A stretch of 64,000 nucleotides of DNA from Firmicutes bacterium AM41-11. Lineage in GTDB: Bacteria; Bacillota_I; Bacilli_A; Erysipelotrichales; Erysipelotrichaceae. Below, in pieces: positions 44,896-54,269 of the stretch. The DNA lies in NCBI GenBank assembly GCA_003480165.1, contig QUIQ01000001.1, positions 124,001 to 188,000 of the forward strand, given 5' to 3'. The position numbers and the translations under genes were made by a program. Positions within the stretch are counted from its first letter, which is position 1. Every line of letters starts with the position of its first letter. Below the pieces are notes generated by a model. It made no database searches, was not told the origin of the DNA, and saw only the letters and a list, made by a program, of their open reading frames with translations.

Positions 44896-45374
44896 TTTCT
44901 CTTCTCCTTAAAATCATCTATCCATAAAATCAGCAGGATAGAAAAAAAGCCCATCGTGATGCATACATCCGCAACATTAAAGACAGGAAAACTTTGTCCA
45001 AAGATACGGAAACTAAAAAAATCACGTACATAGCCAAAACGTAGACGATCGATCCAATTGCCTAAAGCGCCCGCAAAGACAAAACTCAAAGCACTTTGGA
45101 TACGACGATCTTCGGTGGTACAAAAATAATAAACGATAACGGAACAGGCAATGAGGGTAATAAGGCTAAAAAAGGCAACGCCATAGCCCTCCATAATAGA
45201 AAAACCAGCACCGATATTTTGAATATAGGTCAAATCAAAAAAATGTGGAATCAATTCAATTTTTCCATATAAAGGAATCGCTTGTACAACGGCCCACTTG
45301 GTTGTCTGATCGAGGGCAAGACTAGCGATGATAATTAAAATTGCTAATAAAATACTACTTTTTCTTACTTTCAT
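44871..45374 (-). CDS. lspA: Signal peptidase II (lipoprotein)
   Basis: Membrane aspartic peptidase that cuts lipoprotein signal peptides. 167 residues with four TM helices. The catalytic aspartates are Asp118 in GNWIDRLRFGYVRDFF and Asp136 in FPVFNVADVCI. It can process the PrsA-like lipoprotein at 56231. It starts 10 bases after the ABC1 kinase gene and overlaps rluD by 25 bases. Lgt is not in the window. Confidence 0.96.
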   Translation of the reverse strand: MKVRKSSILLAILIIIASLALDQTTKWAVVQAIPLYGKIELIPHFFDLTYIQNIGAGFSIMEGYGVAFFSLITLIACSVIVYYFCTTEDRRIQSALSFVFAGALGNWIDRLRFGYVRDFFSFRIFGQSFPVFNVADVCITMGFFSILLILWIDDFKEKRKWKQNKLQ

Positions 45375-45384
45375 AATTCCCCTT

Positions 45385-46974
45385 TTAGAACATCTTGTTA
45401 TGGCGGTGCAAGACTAACATCTTAATAAACAACCATAACCCCATCAACAAGGCCAACATAAATCCTACAAAACCAATGGCAGGAATCCCCAAAATTTTTG
45501 GTGACATATTGGTCAGACAAAGCAAACTTGAGCCAAGTAAAATAGCCGAAATCAAAATACAGATAATCATTCGATTGACCATCCGATCGAGTTTGGCAAT
45601 GGGTTGATCACTGCCCATTAAATTTAAATTCATCTTCACTTGGCCACGTTGGACAAGTTTTAATAAATCGCTGGTTTGAACGGGTACATCTAAAATTCGA
45701 TTGTACGATTCAAAGGAACGGCGAATCACTTTCTTCACTTGAGTATGTAAGTGCAATTGCTCCATCGTTGCCTTATGGCTGGTCGCAATTTCCAAAATAT
45801 TCGTTGATGGATCCAAATGTAAGAGCGTTGCTTCCATAACGGTTAAAGAACGTGCTAACATCGAAACCCCTTTTGGCAATTGAATTCGATACGCATGACA
45901 AATGGAAAAAACATCTTGCAGCATTTGCGCTACATCAATTTCTCCAAAAGGCATATCTAGATACGTGGCCATAAACTGTTCCATCTCACCGGTAAACTTC
46001 GTATAGTCGATTTCTTGTTTTGGCTTTCCTAAGGCAAGAATGGAATCAACAACGGTCATAGTATCTCTTAAAGCAATCCCCCGTACCGCTTTTTTCATGA
46101 TTTCACGTTCATGGACATTTAGTGTTCCCATCATACCAAAATCAATCCAGACAATTTTATCATCGCGAACTCGGATATTACCCGAATGTGGGTCGGCATG
46201 GAAAAAGCCATTTTCAATGATCTGTGAAATATAATTACAAGCTAAATCATGGGCAATTTTTGAAGGATCATAGCCATGGGATTCCAATAGATCCAATTGA
46301 TTCACATCCAGCCCATCGACATATTCCATAACTAAGACATATTTCGAAGTATACTCGTCATAGATCAATGGTGCATCTACGGTTTTATCATCTTTATAGG
46401 TTTCTTTAAAGCGTTTGGCAAAACGCGCTTCAATGGTAAAATCCATTTCTTCCTGGCTGGTTGCCCAGAATTCATCTAAGACCATATCCAAATCAACGAC
46501 GGAACTAATGATATCCGACAAATTTAAAAACTTTGCGGCTTTACGAACTAAGCGAATATCTCGCTTCATTGTTTCGTAGATGTTTGGTCTTTGTACCTTC
46601 ACAACAACTTCTTGTCCGGTATTTAATGTAGCTCGATGCACTTGCGCAATCGAAGCAGAACCAAGGGGTGTCGTATCAAAGTTCACAAAGATGGAACGCC
46701 AGTTGTCCCCAAAGGCTTGAACTAAAACCGATTCAACTTCCTCAAAAGGCATTGGTTTGACACTACTGCGTAATTTTTCCAGTTCAACGGTATAACGTTG
46801 TGAGAACATATCTTGTCGGGTTGACATGATTTGTCCGATTTTGACAAAAGTTGGACCGAGGTCTTCTAAGATTTCACGGAACTTAACAGGGTCCATTCCC
46901 TTTTGAATTTTATGTTTTTTTAATATAGATAAAATCTCGATAAAACGAGCTCCACTTGCTTGCGAATTTGCCAT
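45385..46974 (-). CDS. ABC1/UbiB (AarF) family atypical kinase
   Basis: 529 residues. Family motifs are FVKIGQIMSTR (KxGQ), PLGSASIAQVHRA (the Ala-rich loop), VVVKVQRP with the ATP lysine, FFHADPHSGNI and VWIDFGMMG. The C-terminus has two TM helices (about 470-520). In other bacteria these proteins support ubiquinone synthesis, but an anaerobic Firmicute of this kind is not expected to make ubiquinone, so the role is open (lipid or envelope homeostasis is one idea). ATG 46974 follows AGGTG by 7 bases; a GTG three codons earlier overlaps the ribosome site. Head of the lspA-rluD-dCMP deaminase group. Confidence 0.9.
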   Translation of the reverse strand: MANSQASGARFIEILSILKKHKIQKGMDPVKFREILEDLGPTFVKIGQIMSTRQDMFSQRYTVELEKLRSSVKPMPFEEVESVLVQAFGDNWRSIFVNFDTTPLGSASIAQVHRATLNTGQEVVVKVQRPNIYETMKRDIRLVRKAAKFLNLSDIISSVVDLDMVLDEFWATSQEEMDFTIEARFAKRFKETYKDDKTVDAPLIYDEYTSKYVLVMEYVDGLDVNQLDLLESHGYDPSKIAHDLACNYISQIIENGFFHADPHSGNIRVRDDKIVWIDFGMMGTLNVHEREIMKKAVRGIALRDTMTVVDSILALGKPKQEIDYTKFTGEMEQFMATYLDMPFGEIDVAQMLQDVFSICHAYRIQLPKGVSMLARSLTVMEATLLHLDPSTNILEIATSHKATMEQLHLHTQVKKVIRRSFESYNRILDVPVQTSDLLKLVQRGQVKMNLNLMGSDQPIAKLDRMVNRMIICILISAILLGSSLLCLTNMSPKILGIPAIGFVGFMLALLMGLWLFIKMLVLHRHNKMF

Positions 46975-46983
46975 CCTTTTCAC

Positions 46984-47257
46984 CTAGGGGTATTTTAACA
47001 CAGACTCGACAAAAAGAAAAAAATCCCCTTTATAGAAAAGAGGAAACATTTTTCTAATACTATTTGCGAAAAAAACTCGAGCTTTTTAACTATGTAGCTG
47101 AGCAAGAAATTCCAAATACTCATGATATAAATATTTCTCGTTTTTAATAAGTTTTCTGATGTTTTACCATTGTAACTTGTTAAAATTCAAGAATTTAATA
47201 AGTTGTGAGCATATTTACACCCTTATCTATCCAAATTCCGCAATATTTGAAAAGAAA
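46984..47257. other. AT-rich intergenic stretch with repeated TTTAATAAGTT
   Basis: No gene visible on either strand. It contains an extended -10 box for the kinase gene (minus strand TGTTAAAAT, 47000-46992) and three copies of an 11-base element: TTTAATAAGTT at 47143-47153 and 47194-47204, and the inverted, one-mismatch copy AACTTGTTAAA at 47174-47184. A small RNA or regulator-binding region is possible. Confidence 0.5.
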
Positions 47258-47276
47258 AACCCCTCTTAGGAGGGGT
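47252..47276 (-). terminator. Terminator of the leucine-rich-repeat gene
   Basis: Stem ACCCCTC/GAGGGGT (47259-47265 with 47270-47276), loop of four, then a T-rich run on the minus strand. Confidence 0.85.
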
Positions 47277-47280
47277 ATCG

Positions 47281-48723
47281 TTAATCCGTAAATTTATCGT
47301 AGAACTGCATACTCTCTAGAACCGAAGTATCTTCGATTGGATTATCATCCAAACGTAAAGCTTCCAATAGCTCTAAATCTTTTAAAGGTGAAACATCGGT
47401 AATATAGTTGGCCTTTAATGTTAAAGAACGTAAGAACTTTAAATGCGATAATGGTTTTAAATCATGAATCGCATTATGATCTAGACGAAGATACGAAATG
47501 TATTTCAATTTGCTTAAAGGTGTTAAATCTTCGATGACATTATTATACAAATCGACATTACATAAGTTCTCTAAGTTAGATAATACCGAAATATCTTTGA
47601 CATCGTTATCTTCCAAAGATAAGATGGACAACTGTTTCATCTGATTTAAACAAGAAATGTCCTTGACATGGTTTCTGGCAATGTTTAAATCCACCACATT
47701 TTTACAATTCTTTAAGACACTCATATCCGTGATATGGTTGGTATAAAGATCTAAGTGAATCAATTCTTTGGCATCTTTTAAGAAATCAATGTTTTCAATC
47801 TGACAGAAACGAGCACTAAAAGCGGTTAAATGTTTTACATTCGTAAATTTATTTAAACCTTTGACTTCGTTCTTACTGATATTCAAACGACGCAAGTTTG
47901 CCAAATTGTTTAATAAAGACATATCCGTAAATCCACTTTGTTCCATATAGAGTTCTTCCAAATTCTTTAAATCTTTTAAGAACGCAAAAGAATCGGGATG
48001 ATTTTGGGAAATATCCAAAATACGTAAATGCGCAAATTGCTTCAATATACTGTAATCTTTAATATATGGACAATTAGAAATATTTAACTTCTTTAATTCG
48101 GTCATTGAAAGAAGTGGACTCAAGTCATCCATTAAGTTTGTTGAAAGATCCAATTCTTCTACCGAAGATAGATACGTTAAATCTTCGACATTAAACAAAC
48201 GCATGCGCGCCATCTTCAATTTCTTCAATTGTTTTAACGTACCTAAAATCGCAAAACTATATTGCACATTTTCGGTATTGATACTAACTTCTTCCAATTT
48301 CTTACAATGTTCCAAGTATTCAATACTGTCAATCTTGGAATTTTCCATATTCAAATACTTCAAGTCAATCATTGCAGCAATACTGGAAACATCCATCGTA
48401 TATAAATTATTACGGGAAATATCCAAATGCTTTAACTGACGATAGCCATGTAATGCCTGAATATCGCGTAACTGGTTAATACTAACATCCAAATACTCTA
48501 AATTTCGTAAATCACGAATTGGATCTAGCGTTTCCAATTTATTATTGGATGCATTTAATCTTTCCAAGTTTTCGGCATATTCCAAACCATCTAAACATTC
48601 TATTTCTTTACCAGGTACTTGTAAATTAATCAACTCTTTCATATTATCGGGAGTGATTTCGTCTTCTTTAACACGTAATGCTTGTGCAACTGCTGTACGC
48701 AAAGCCTCATCTTTAATAAGCAT
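47281..48723 (-). CDS. Leucine-rich-repeat protein, cytosolic, internalin-type repeats
   Basis: 480 residues, almost entirely 21-23-residue LRRs of the internalin type (for example NLEYLDVSINQLRDIQALHG, ELIHLDLYTNHITDMSVLKN) from about residue 45 to the end. The N-terminal cap is MLIKDEALRTAVAQALRVKE, like the cap of internalins. Unlike internalins it has no signal peptide, TM segment or wall anchor, so it should stay inside the cell as a protein-binding scaffold. A strong AAAGGAGG ribosome site lies 7 bases before the ATG. Single gene, divergent from the HD-domain gene. Target unknown. Confidence 0.88.
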   Translation of the reverse strand: MLIKDEALRTAVAQALRVKEDEITPDNMKELINLQVPGKEIECLDGLEYAENLERLNASNNKLETLDPIRDLRNLEYLDVSINQLRDIQALHGYRQLKHLDISRNNLYTMDVSSIAAMIDLKYLNMENSKIDSIEYLEHCKKLEEVSINTENVQYSFAILGTLKQLKKLKMARMRLFNVEDLTYLSSVEELDLSTNLMDDLSPLLSMTELKKLNISNCPYIKDYSILKQFAHLRILDISQNHPDSFAFLKDLKNLEELYMEQSGFTDMSLLNNLANLRRLNISKNEVKGLNKFTNVKHLTAFSARFCQIENIDFLKDAKELIHLDLYTNHITDMSVLKNCKNVVDLNIARNHVKDISCLNQMKQLSILSLEDNDVKDISVLSNLENLCNVDLYNNVIEDLTPLSKLKYISYLRLDHNAIHDLKPLSHLKFLRSLTLKANYITDVSPLKDLELLEALRLDDNPIEDTSVLESMQFYDKFTD

Positions 48724-48849
48724 GATAAGACCTCCTTTTTATAAGCTTATTATATAAAAATCTTGTCCGAAGTACCATAATAACCTGTTTTTTTACAAAA
48801 GCTTTAAAAATTTTCGTCAACAAAAAAGGTCACATGCTAAAAAAAGGAC

Positions 48850-48855
48850 TATACT
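48850..48855 (+). promoter_or_regulatory. -10 box with leaderless spacing (HD gene)
   Basis: TATACT ends 6 bases before the ATG at 48862; the bases between are AAAAGT, with no ribosome site. The -35 region is poor. Confidence 0.45.
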
Positions 48856-48861
48856 AAAAGT

Positions 48862-49329
48862 ATGAACAAATATGAAACAGTGAAAGACTATGTATATAGT
48901 CAATACGCAAAAATCAATTTAGAAAGTCTTCGTATCGAAGCAATCAGCCATACTTCGCAAGTAGATCTTTGTATCACCCAATTGGCTATGGCTAGAGACA
49001 TCGATATCGAAACGGCTAAAATCTGTGCCCTCCTTCACGACTTTGCCCAATTCACCAAAAATTGCAGTCATGCCGAACATGCCCGCATTAGTAGCATTGT
49101 CGCTTCTAAATACTTAGAAGAAACAGGTTTATTCACCCAGGAAGAAATGGATCATATTGCTTATGCGATTGGCCAACATTCCCATAAAGAAGCCTATAAT
49201 GATCCACCGCTTTGCGAATGTTTAAAAGATGCCGACTTGATGGCGCGTTTCTTTGTTGATCCAAAGATGGAATTATCCGGCACAAAAAAACAGCGCTTGC
49301 TGGATGCGTGCGCTGATTTAGCTCGTTAG
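48862..49329 (+). CDS. HD-domain phosphohydrolase-like protein
   Basis: 155 residues of the HD superfamily. The metal-binding pattern is visible: EAISHTSQV (first His), ALLHDFAQF (the HD doublet), AIGQHSHKEA (following His) and LKDADLMARF (last Asp). Size and spacing resemble small predicted HD hydrolases such as the YqeK group, but substrate cannot be read. No ribosome site; likely leaderless. Its terminator lies inside the 3' end of the convergent gene, whose stop overlaps its own by 4 bases. Confidence 0.85.
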   Translation: MNKYETVKDYVYSQYAKINLESLRIEAISHTSQVDLCITQLAMARDIDIETAKICALLHDFAQFTKNCSHAEHARISSIVASKYLEETGLFTQEEMDHIAYAIGQHSHKEAYNDPPLCECLKDADLMARFFVDPKMELSGTKKQRLLDACADLAR

Positions 49330-50366
49330 AACTTTTGATAATACAGCTTGATATCAAGCTGTTTTTTTATGTCATTGAAGGCTTGGATAAAACGATGTTT
49401 ATCAAACACGATCCAATCGATATAGCAATAGCTTTTGCCAATTGCCCCACCGATGACTTTTGCCGCATGGATCTTGGTCATCTCTTTATCCAGTTTCTTG
49501 GAAAGCTCTTGACGGAACAAGGCATCTTCTTTGTTGTTATAAAGATTCATGAAGTACATATACCCAAATTCCCCATCTTTTACCAACAAATCCGAAAGCA
49601 CATCTTGTTTCTGTTCAATGGTTTCTTCCACAAGTAAGGGATGGGTAGTAAAGATCATCTTCATATCTTTTCTTAGGGAATCATCCGCAAAATCCTTATA
49701 TGGTTGATACATCGAATAAATTTCAGTTGGATGATTATAGGTATGCCAATTGTGCTTTTCTACGGTTTCCATAATCGTTTCATAAAAATCAATCAGGTTA
49801 CAAAACTTCATTGTTTCATCCGGTGTATCTAAACAATCCACACTCGATAAATACGCTTCATAAGCACATTGACCAAGGGCTAACTCAATCAAGTACATAC
49901 TCATTTCTTTTTTTCGTTCATCGTTGCCAATTTGTGAATAGCCAGGACAATACAATTTACAATCAATGGTTTGATTCTTTTGATCTACGGTATAAAAAAC
50001 CGTAAAATCGTTTAAATAATAATCATCTTCTTTAATCTTCAAATCTGCTTGAATTGCTTTTTGAGACATAGGTGGAAGACAAGAATTGATGATCCAGTTC
50101 TTTTGAATCGATTGGGGAGCCAATTGGGCACAATACCAGGCTAAGTATTGACTGGTTTTATTTGGCCCCGTATCAAACGTCATTTCAAAAGCATCATAGG
50201 TAAATTCACAAAAGAAGTGACTCCCACAGATCTGATTGATCTTTTCATCGTATTTTTCCATCATCGCAAATGCTTGATCTTGGTCTTCTACCAAATTTTG
50301 ACGTAAAGTGGCATCCTTTTCTTCAAATTCTTTCCAAAAAGCTAATACATTGGTATAAACACTCAT
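49326..50366 (-). CDS. Unrecognised 346-aa protein
   Basis: 346 residues, no signal peptide or TM helix, rich in aromatic and acidic residues (EFTYDAFEMTFDTGPNKT, DWIVFDKHRFIQAFNDIKK). I do not recognise the family; the N-terminus (VLAFWKEFEEKDATLRQNL) looks helical and recalls small proteins with an alpha-beta fold of unknown function. A clear ribosome site (AAGGAG) precedes the ATG. It begins 15 bases after the SUF operon terminator, so it may depend on readthrough from suf. Convergent with the HD gene, overlapping by 4 bases. Confidence 0.75.
   Translation of the reverse strand: MSVYTNVLAFWKEFEEKDATLRQNLVEDQDQAFAMMEKYDEKINQICGSHFFCEFTYDAFEMTFDTGPNKTSQYLAWYCAQLAPQSIQKNWIINSCLPPMSQKAIQADLKIKEDDYYLNDFTVFYTVDQKNQTIDCKLYCPGYSQIGNDERKKEMSMYLIELALGQCAYEAYLSSVDCLDTPDETMKFCNLIDFYETIMETVEKHNWHTYNHPTEIYSMYQPYKDFADDSLRKDMKMIFTTHPLLVEETIEQKQDVLSDLLVKDGEFGYMYFMNLYNNKEDALFRQELSKKLDKEMTKIHAAKVIGGAIGKSYCYIDWIVFDKHRFIQAFNDIKKQLDIKLYYQKF
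49343..49368 (+). terminator. HD-gene terminator inside the convergent coding region
   Basis: Perfect 20-base palindrome ACAGCTTGATATCAAGCTGT (49343-49362) followed by seven T. It lies within the last 15 codons of the minus-strand gene. Confidence 0.85.
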
Positions 50367-50379
50367 ATTTGATCTCCTT

Positions 50380-50407
50380 AAAAAAGGCTTCGCAATGCGA
50401 AGTCTTT
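50380..50407 (-). terminator. SUF operon terminator
   Basis: Minus strand AAAGACTTCGC/GCGAAGCCTTT (one mismatch) followed by T; it includes the sufB stop codon. Confidence 0.8.
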
Positions 50408-51809
50408 AACCAATCGAATCGGTCATATCTAATTTCAATAATTGATTTAATTCCACCGCATATTCCATTGGTAATTCACGCGTAAATGGTTCCAAGAATC
50501 CCATAACGATCATTTCAGTTGCTTGTTTTTCGGATAAACCACGGGACATTAAATAGAACAATTGTTCTTCATTAATATTGGAAACCGTTGCTTCGTGTTC
50601 AATTTGGGAAGTTTCATTGCTTAAAATATTCAATGGAATCGTATCACTGCGTGATTCTTTATCCAAAATCAGAGTATCACATTCCACTTTACACTTGGAA
50701 TAATCTGCATTTTTATTCATACGAACCCAACCACGGAAGTTGACTTCCCCACCATTTCTGGCTACGGATTTAGAAATCATCGTACCTTTGGTATGAGGTG
50801 CTAAGTGAATCATCTTACTACCCGTATCTTGTTTTTGATTCTTTGAACCAACCGCAATAGAGATGGTTGTTCCTTTGGCATATGGTTCAGCTAGAACGGT
50901 ACATGGATACTTCATATTAATATGACTACCGACGTTTCCATCAACCCATTCCATATGGCCATTTTCTAAAACTTTTGCTCGTTGGGTAACTAAGTTCAGA
51001 ATGTTGCTGGACCAGTTTTGAATCGTCGAATAACGACAATGCGCATTCTTCTTCACAAAGATTTCTACAACGGCAGCATGCAGTGAATCTTTCGAATAGA
51101 CTGGTGCTGTACATCCTTCCACATAGTTGATATCGGCACCTTCGTCGACAATAATCAACGTCCGTTCAAATTGTCCCATCTGCATCGTATTAATACGGAA
51201 ATACGATTGTAATGGTTTTTCTAGATGTACTCCAGGTGGTACATAAATAAAGACACCTCCGGACCAAACAGCGGTATTCAAAGCAGCGTATTTGTTGTCG
51301 GTATACGGAACAACTTTTCCAAAGTATTCTTTGACAAGTTCCGGACAAGTCTTCACAGCCGTATCGGTATCCAAGAAAATAACGCCATTTTCCTGGACTT
51401 CTTCTAACATGTTGTGATAGACAACTTCACTTTCATATTGGGTAGAAACCCCTGCCAAATATTTTTGTTCCGCTTCTGGAATACCTAATTTATTAAAGGT
51501 ATTTCGAATCGTTTCAGGAACTTCCTTCCAGTCGTGTTCTTCCTTTTCGGCTGGCTTAATATAGTAAATATAGTCATCAAAGTTAATTTCACTTAAATCT
51601 GGTCCCCAATCCGGATTAGGTTCTTGCGCAAAATAGTGATAGGCCTTCAAACGAATGTCTAACATCCATTCCGGTTCATGCTTAGCTGCTGAAATGGTAC
51701 GTACGACTTCTTCATTAATTCCACGACCGGTATTAAAAACGCTGACATCTTCATCGTGAAAGCCATATTCATAATCGGTAGAAAGGTTAAATTCTTTTTT
51801 CTCACTCAT
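50406..51809 (-). CDS. sufB: Fe-S cluster scaffold SufB
   Basis: Scaffold subunit of the SufBCD complex that builds iron-sulfur clusters. 467 residues, full length, with the C-terminal parallel beta-helix; the conserved cysteine region ([20 protein letters not shown]) and the C-terminal [22 protein letters not shown] are visible. Last gene of sufC-sufD-sufS-sufU-sufB. Its ATG overlaps the sufU stop by 4 bases (ATGA). The hydrogenase and other cluster proteins nearby are natural clients. Confidence 0.97.
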   Translation of the reverse strand: MSEKKEFNLSTDYEYGFHDEDVSVFNTGRGINEEVVRTISAAKHEPEWMLDIRLKAYHYFAQEPNPDWGPDLSEINFDDYIYYIKPAEKEEHDWKEVPETIRNTFNKLGIPEAEQKYLAGVSTQYESEVVYHNMLEEVQENGVIFLDTDTAVKTCPELVKEYFGKVVPYTDNKYAALNTAVWSGGVFIYVPPGVHLEKPLQSYFRINTMQMGQFERTLIIVDEGADINYVEGCTAPVYSKDSLHAAVVEIFVKKNAHCRYSTIQNWSSNILNLVTQRAKVLENGHMEWVDGNVGSHINMKYPCTVLAEPYAKGTTISIAVGSKNQKQDTGSKMIHLAPHTKGTMISKSVARNGGEVNFRGWVRMNKNADYSKCKVECDTLILDKESRSDTIPLNILSNETSQIEHEATVSNINEEQLFYLMSRGLSEKQATEMIVMGFLEPFTRELPMEYAVELNQLLKLDMTDSIG

Positions 51810-52243
51810 GCTTTCGCCTCGCTTTCATCAATGATCTGTTTTAAAGCTTTCCAACCAATTGTGGCACAATTGATTCGGTTGGCTTGTTTTCCTACATTTT
51901 TAAAGGCAATCGCTTCTTCTAAAAGGTCTGCATCATAGTCCTTTTCATTGATCATCGCAAAATAATTATCGATAATCTGCTTTGCCTCATCTAAAGATTT
52001 ACCCTGTACAAGTTCGGTCATGATCGAAGTTGAAGCCGTAGAAATCGTACATGCAACTCCATCAAAACGGATATCTTTAATTTTGCCATCTTCTACATCC
52101 GCTTGTACTGTAATATCATCAATACAAGAATCACTATCCATATGTTTAGAAATATAGTTAGAATCTTCGACCAAACTATGATTTCGCGGATATTCATAAT
52201 GATCCATGATGATCTCGCGCATTAGCTGTGCATCAATTTCCAT
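51806..52243 (-). CDS. sufU: SufU, zinc-dependent sulfur acceptor
   Basis: Takes persulfide sulfur from SufS and passes it to SufB. 145 residues. The zinc ligands are SDSCIDDI (Cys and Asp), FDGVACTIS and [13 protein letters not shown] 52243 is chosen: AAGGAGG is 8-9 bases upstream, whereas an ATG three codons earlier touches it, and a longer reading from 52279 would run into sufS. Between sufS and sufB. Confidence 0.95.
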   Translation of the reverse strand: MEIDAQLMREIIMDHYEYPRNHSLVEDSNYISKHMDSDSCIDDITVQADVEDGKIKDIRFDGVACTISTASTSIMTELVQGKSLDEAKQIIDNYFAMINEKDYDADLLEEAIAFKNVGKQANRINCATIGWKALKQIIDESEAKA

Positions 52244-52257
52244 TTCTTCCATCCTCC

Positions 52258-53493
52258 TTAAAAGAAGATGTTGACACAATTCTCTAAAGTCGCTGTTTTT
52301 AAGTTTTCGACTAAGGTATCAACTTCTTCTAATGTATTGTAAAGGTAAAAACTAGCTCGTACCGTTCCAAATGCATCAATGACATCCGGAAGCAATTTGG
52401 CACAATGTTGTCCAGAACGAACCGCAATGCCTTTGGTATTCAAATAACTTGCCACATCCTGGGCAGGAACTAATTTGCCATGATCGGTCACATTAAAGGT
52501 ACAGATGCCATTTTCGGCATGGGCATTATAGACAATCACATTATCCAACGCTTTGATTCCCTCTAAGAAACGTTGTTTCAATTGCCATTCATGGGCATGA
52601 ATTTCTTCTTTACCAATTCCCATCAAGTATTCCATCGCAGCACCCATTCCAATGGCCCCTTCAATCGGTTGGGTTCCACTTTCAAACTTTAGAGGGCTGG
52701 CTTTTAAACTGACGGTGCCATCTTTATAGAAACGCGCATTGGATTCCCCACCAAAGAAGACAGGTTCTAATGTATCCATCCATTCTTTCTTTCCATAAAA
52801 GATGCCAATTCCACTTGGACCACATAATTTATGGCCAGATAAGACAAAGAAGTCGACATCCATATCTTGTACATCAATAGCTAAATGCGGACTGCTTTGC
52901 GCACCATCGACAATTAAAATCGTCCCTTGTTCATGACAGAGTTTTGCCATTTCTTTAATAGGTGCTTCAAAACCCAAAACATTGGAAACTTGAGCTACAC
53001 AGACAACTTTTACCGATGGATTTAAAACTTTCTTAAAGTTCTCAAGGGTAATCTTTCCTTCTTCATCTAAAGGAATATAGCCAAGGTTTAATTTCTTTTC
53101 GGCTTTCATCCATGGCAAAATACTGGAAGCATGTTCGGCCTCATCGGTAAGAATCGTATCGCCATCTTTTAGGACTTGATGAATCAACATTAAGGCAATT
53201 TCATTTAAGCCCTCAGTTGATCCAGAAGTAAAGGCAACTTGTTCTGCACTTGGAGCATGAATAAATTCAGCCGCAATTTTACGGGCATGTTCAAAGGCTG
53301 CATCCACTTGGGCACTCATTTCATAATCCCCACGATGCGCATTGGCTCCTAAATAGGTATAGTAGTTCATTACAGCATCTATAACTACTTGAGGTTTTAA
53401 CGTAGTAGCTCCATTATCCATATAGATTAATGGGCAATCTGACATTGTCCGTTTTAAGATAGGAAAATCATTCCGAATTTTATTTACATCCAT
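52258..53493 (-). CDS. sufS: Cysteine desulfurase SufS
   Basis: PLP enzyme that takes sulfur from cysteine for cluster assembly. 411 residues. The Schiff-base lysine is in LSGHKLCGPSGIG and the persulfide cysteine in VRSGQHCAKLL. A nucleotide-fold NGATTLKPQVVIDA opens the protein. It overlaps the end of sufD by 14 bases. Confidence 0.97.
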   Translation of the reverse strand: MDVNKIRNDFPILKRTMSDCPLIYMDNGATTLKPQVVIDAVMNYYTYLGANAHRGDYEMSAQVDAAFEHARKIAAEFIHAPSAEQVAFTSGSTEGLNEIALMLIHQVLKDGDTILTDEAEHASSILPWMKAEKKLNLGYIPLDEEGKITLENFKKVLNPSVKVVCVAQVSNVLGFEAPIKEMAKLCHEQGTILIVDGAQSSPHLAIDVQDMDVDFFVLSGHKLCGPSGIGIFYGKKEWMDTLEPVFFGGESNARFYKDGTVSLKASPLKFESGTQPIEGAIGMGAAMEYLMGIGKEEIHAHEWQLKQRFLEGIKALDNVIVYNAHAENGICTFNVTDHGKLVPAQDVASYLNTKGIAVRSGQHCAKLLPDVIDAFGTVRASFYLYNTLEEVDTLVENLKTATLENCVNIFF

Positions 53494-54268
53494 ATAAACC
53501 TACCTTACTTTCCATTTCAACTTGTAGTTGTTCTTGTGCCTTTTCATCATCAACCATCTGAATAACTGGTAATAAATAACCAACACTTAATAGACCAATG
53601 GCTTGTTCTTTGGTCAAACCACGGGATTGTAAATAATACATTTGTTCTTCATCGGGTTGTCCAACTGTTAAGGCATGCGAAGCCTTTACATCGTTTTCAT
53701 CAATTAATAATAAAGGAATACATTTTGTATAGTGATCTTTTCCTAAGGTTAGAACGCGAGTTGCTTGATGCGAGTGAGCATCAAAGCAGCCTTTGGTGAT
53801 ATTTCCATTGGCAACCATTTCATAATGGCCATGGTCCATGATAACCGCAAAGTTCTTAATTTCCCCATAGGTATGAGGGGCACTGTGGCGAACTTCCATA
53901 TCACAGATTTTATCTTGATGGGCCATACAGAATTGTCCACTTAAGATTTCATAATTGGCACCAGATTCTTTTAAATCCACAAAGTGCTTCCAATCTAATG
54001 GTGCATTTTCCATATCTAAAACACCCATCTTACAAGTAGCATCTTTGTACATTTCCACTTGAACATGTAAATGCGTAGCGGCTTCTTTACAATTATGGAT
54101 AAACACCGTCACTTGACTGTCTTGTTGGCAGACAAAGTTTAAGTCATAGCTGGCTTGATTTTCTAAACGCACAAAGAGTACCCCTTGCGATTGAGGGGCA
54201 AACACAAACGTTTGTGAAGCTTGGGCTGAGATGGTTTCTTTAAATGTTTCTTTCCATACCGTTTCCAT
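53480..54268 (-). CDS. sufD: SufD, Fe-S assembly scaffold partner
   Basis: 262-residue SufB/SufD-family protein with the beta-helix core and the C-terminal helical piece EEQMYYLQSRGLTKEQAIG, parallel to that of SufB. Shorter than many SufD proteins (about 400), missing part of the N-terminal region; this may be a compact lineage form. It starts 1 base after the sufC stop region and overlaps sufS by 14 bases. Confidence 0.92.
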   Translation of the reverse strand: METVWKETFKETISAQASQTFVFAPQSQGVLFVRLENQASYDLNFVCQQDSQVTVFIHNCKEAATHLHVQVEMYKDATCKMGVLDMENAPLDWKHFVDLKESGANYEILSGQFCMAHQDKICDMEVRHSAPHTYGEIKNFAVIMDHGHYEMVANGNITKGCFDAHSHQATRVLTLGKDHYTKCIPLLLIDENDVKASHALTVGQPDEEQMYYLQSRGLTKEQAIGLLSVGYLLPVIQMVDDEKAQEQLQVEMESKVGLYGCK

Positions 54269-54269
54269 A

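Noticed and set aside
49335..49637. 100-codon plus-strand frame after the HD gene
   Set aside because: It is antisense to the 346-aa gene and starts inside the HD terminator; no independent support.
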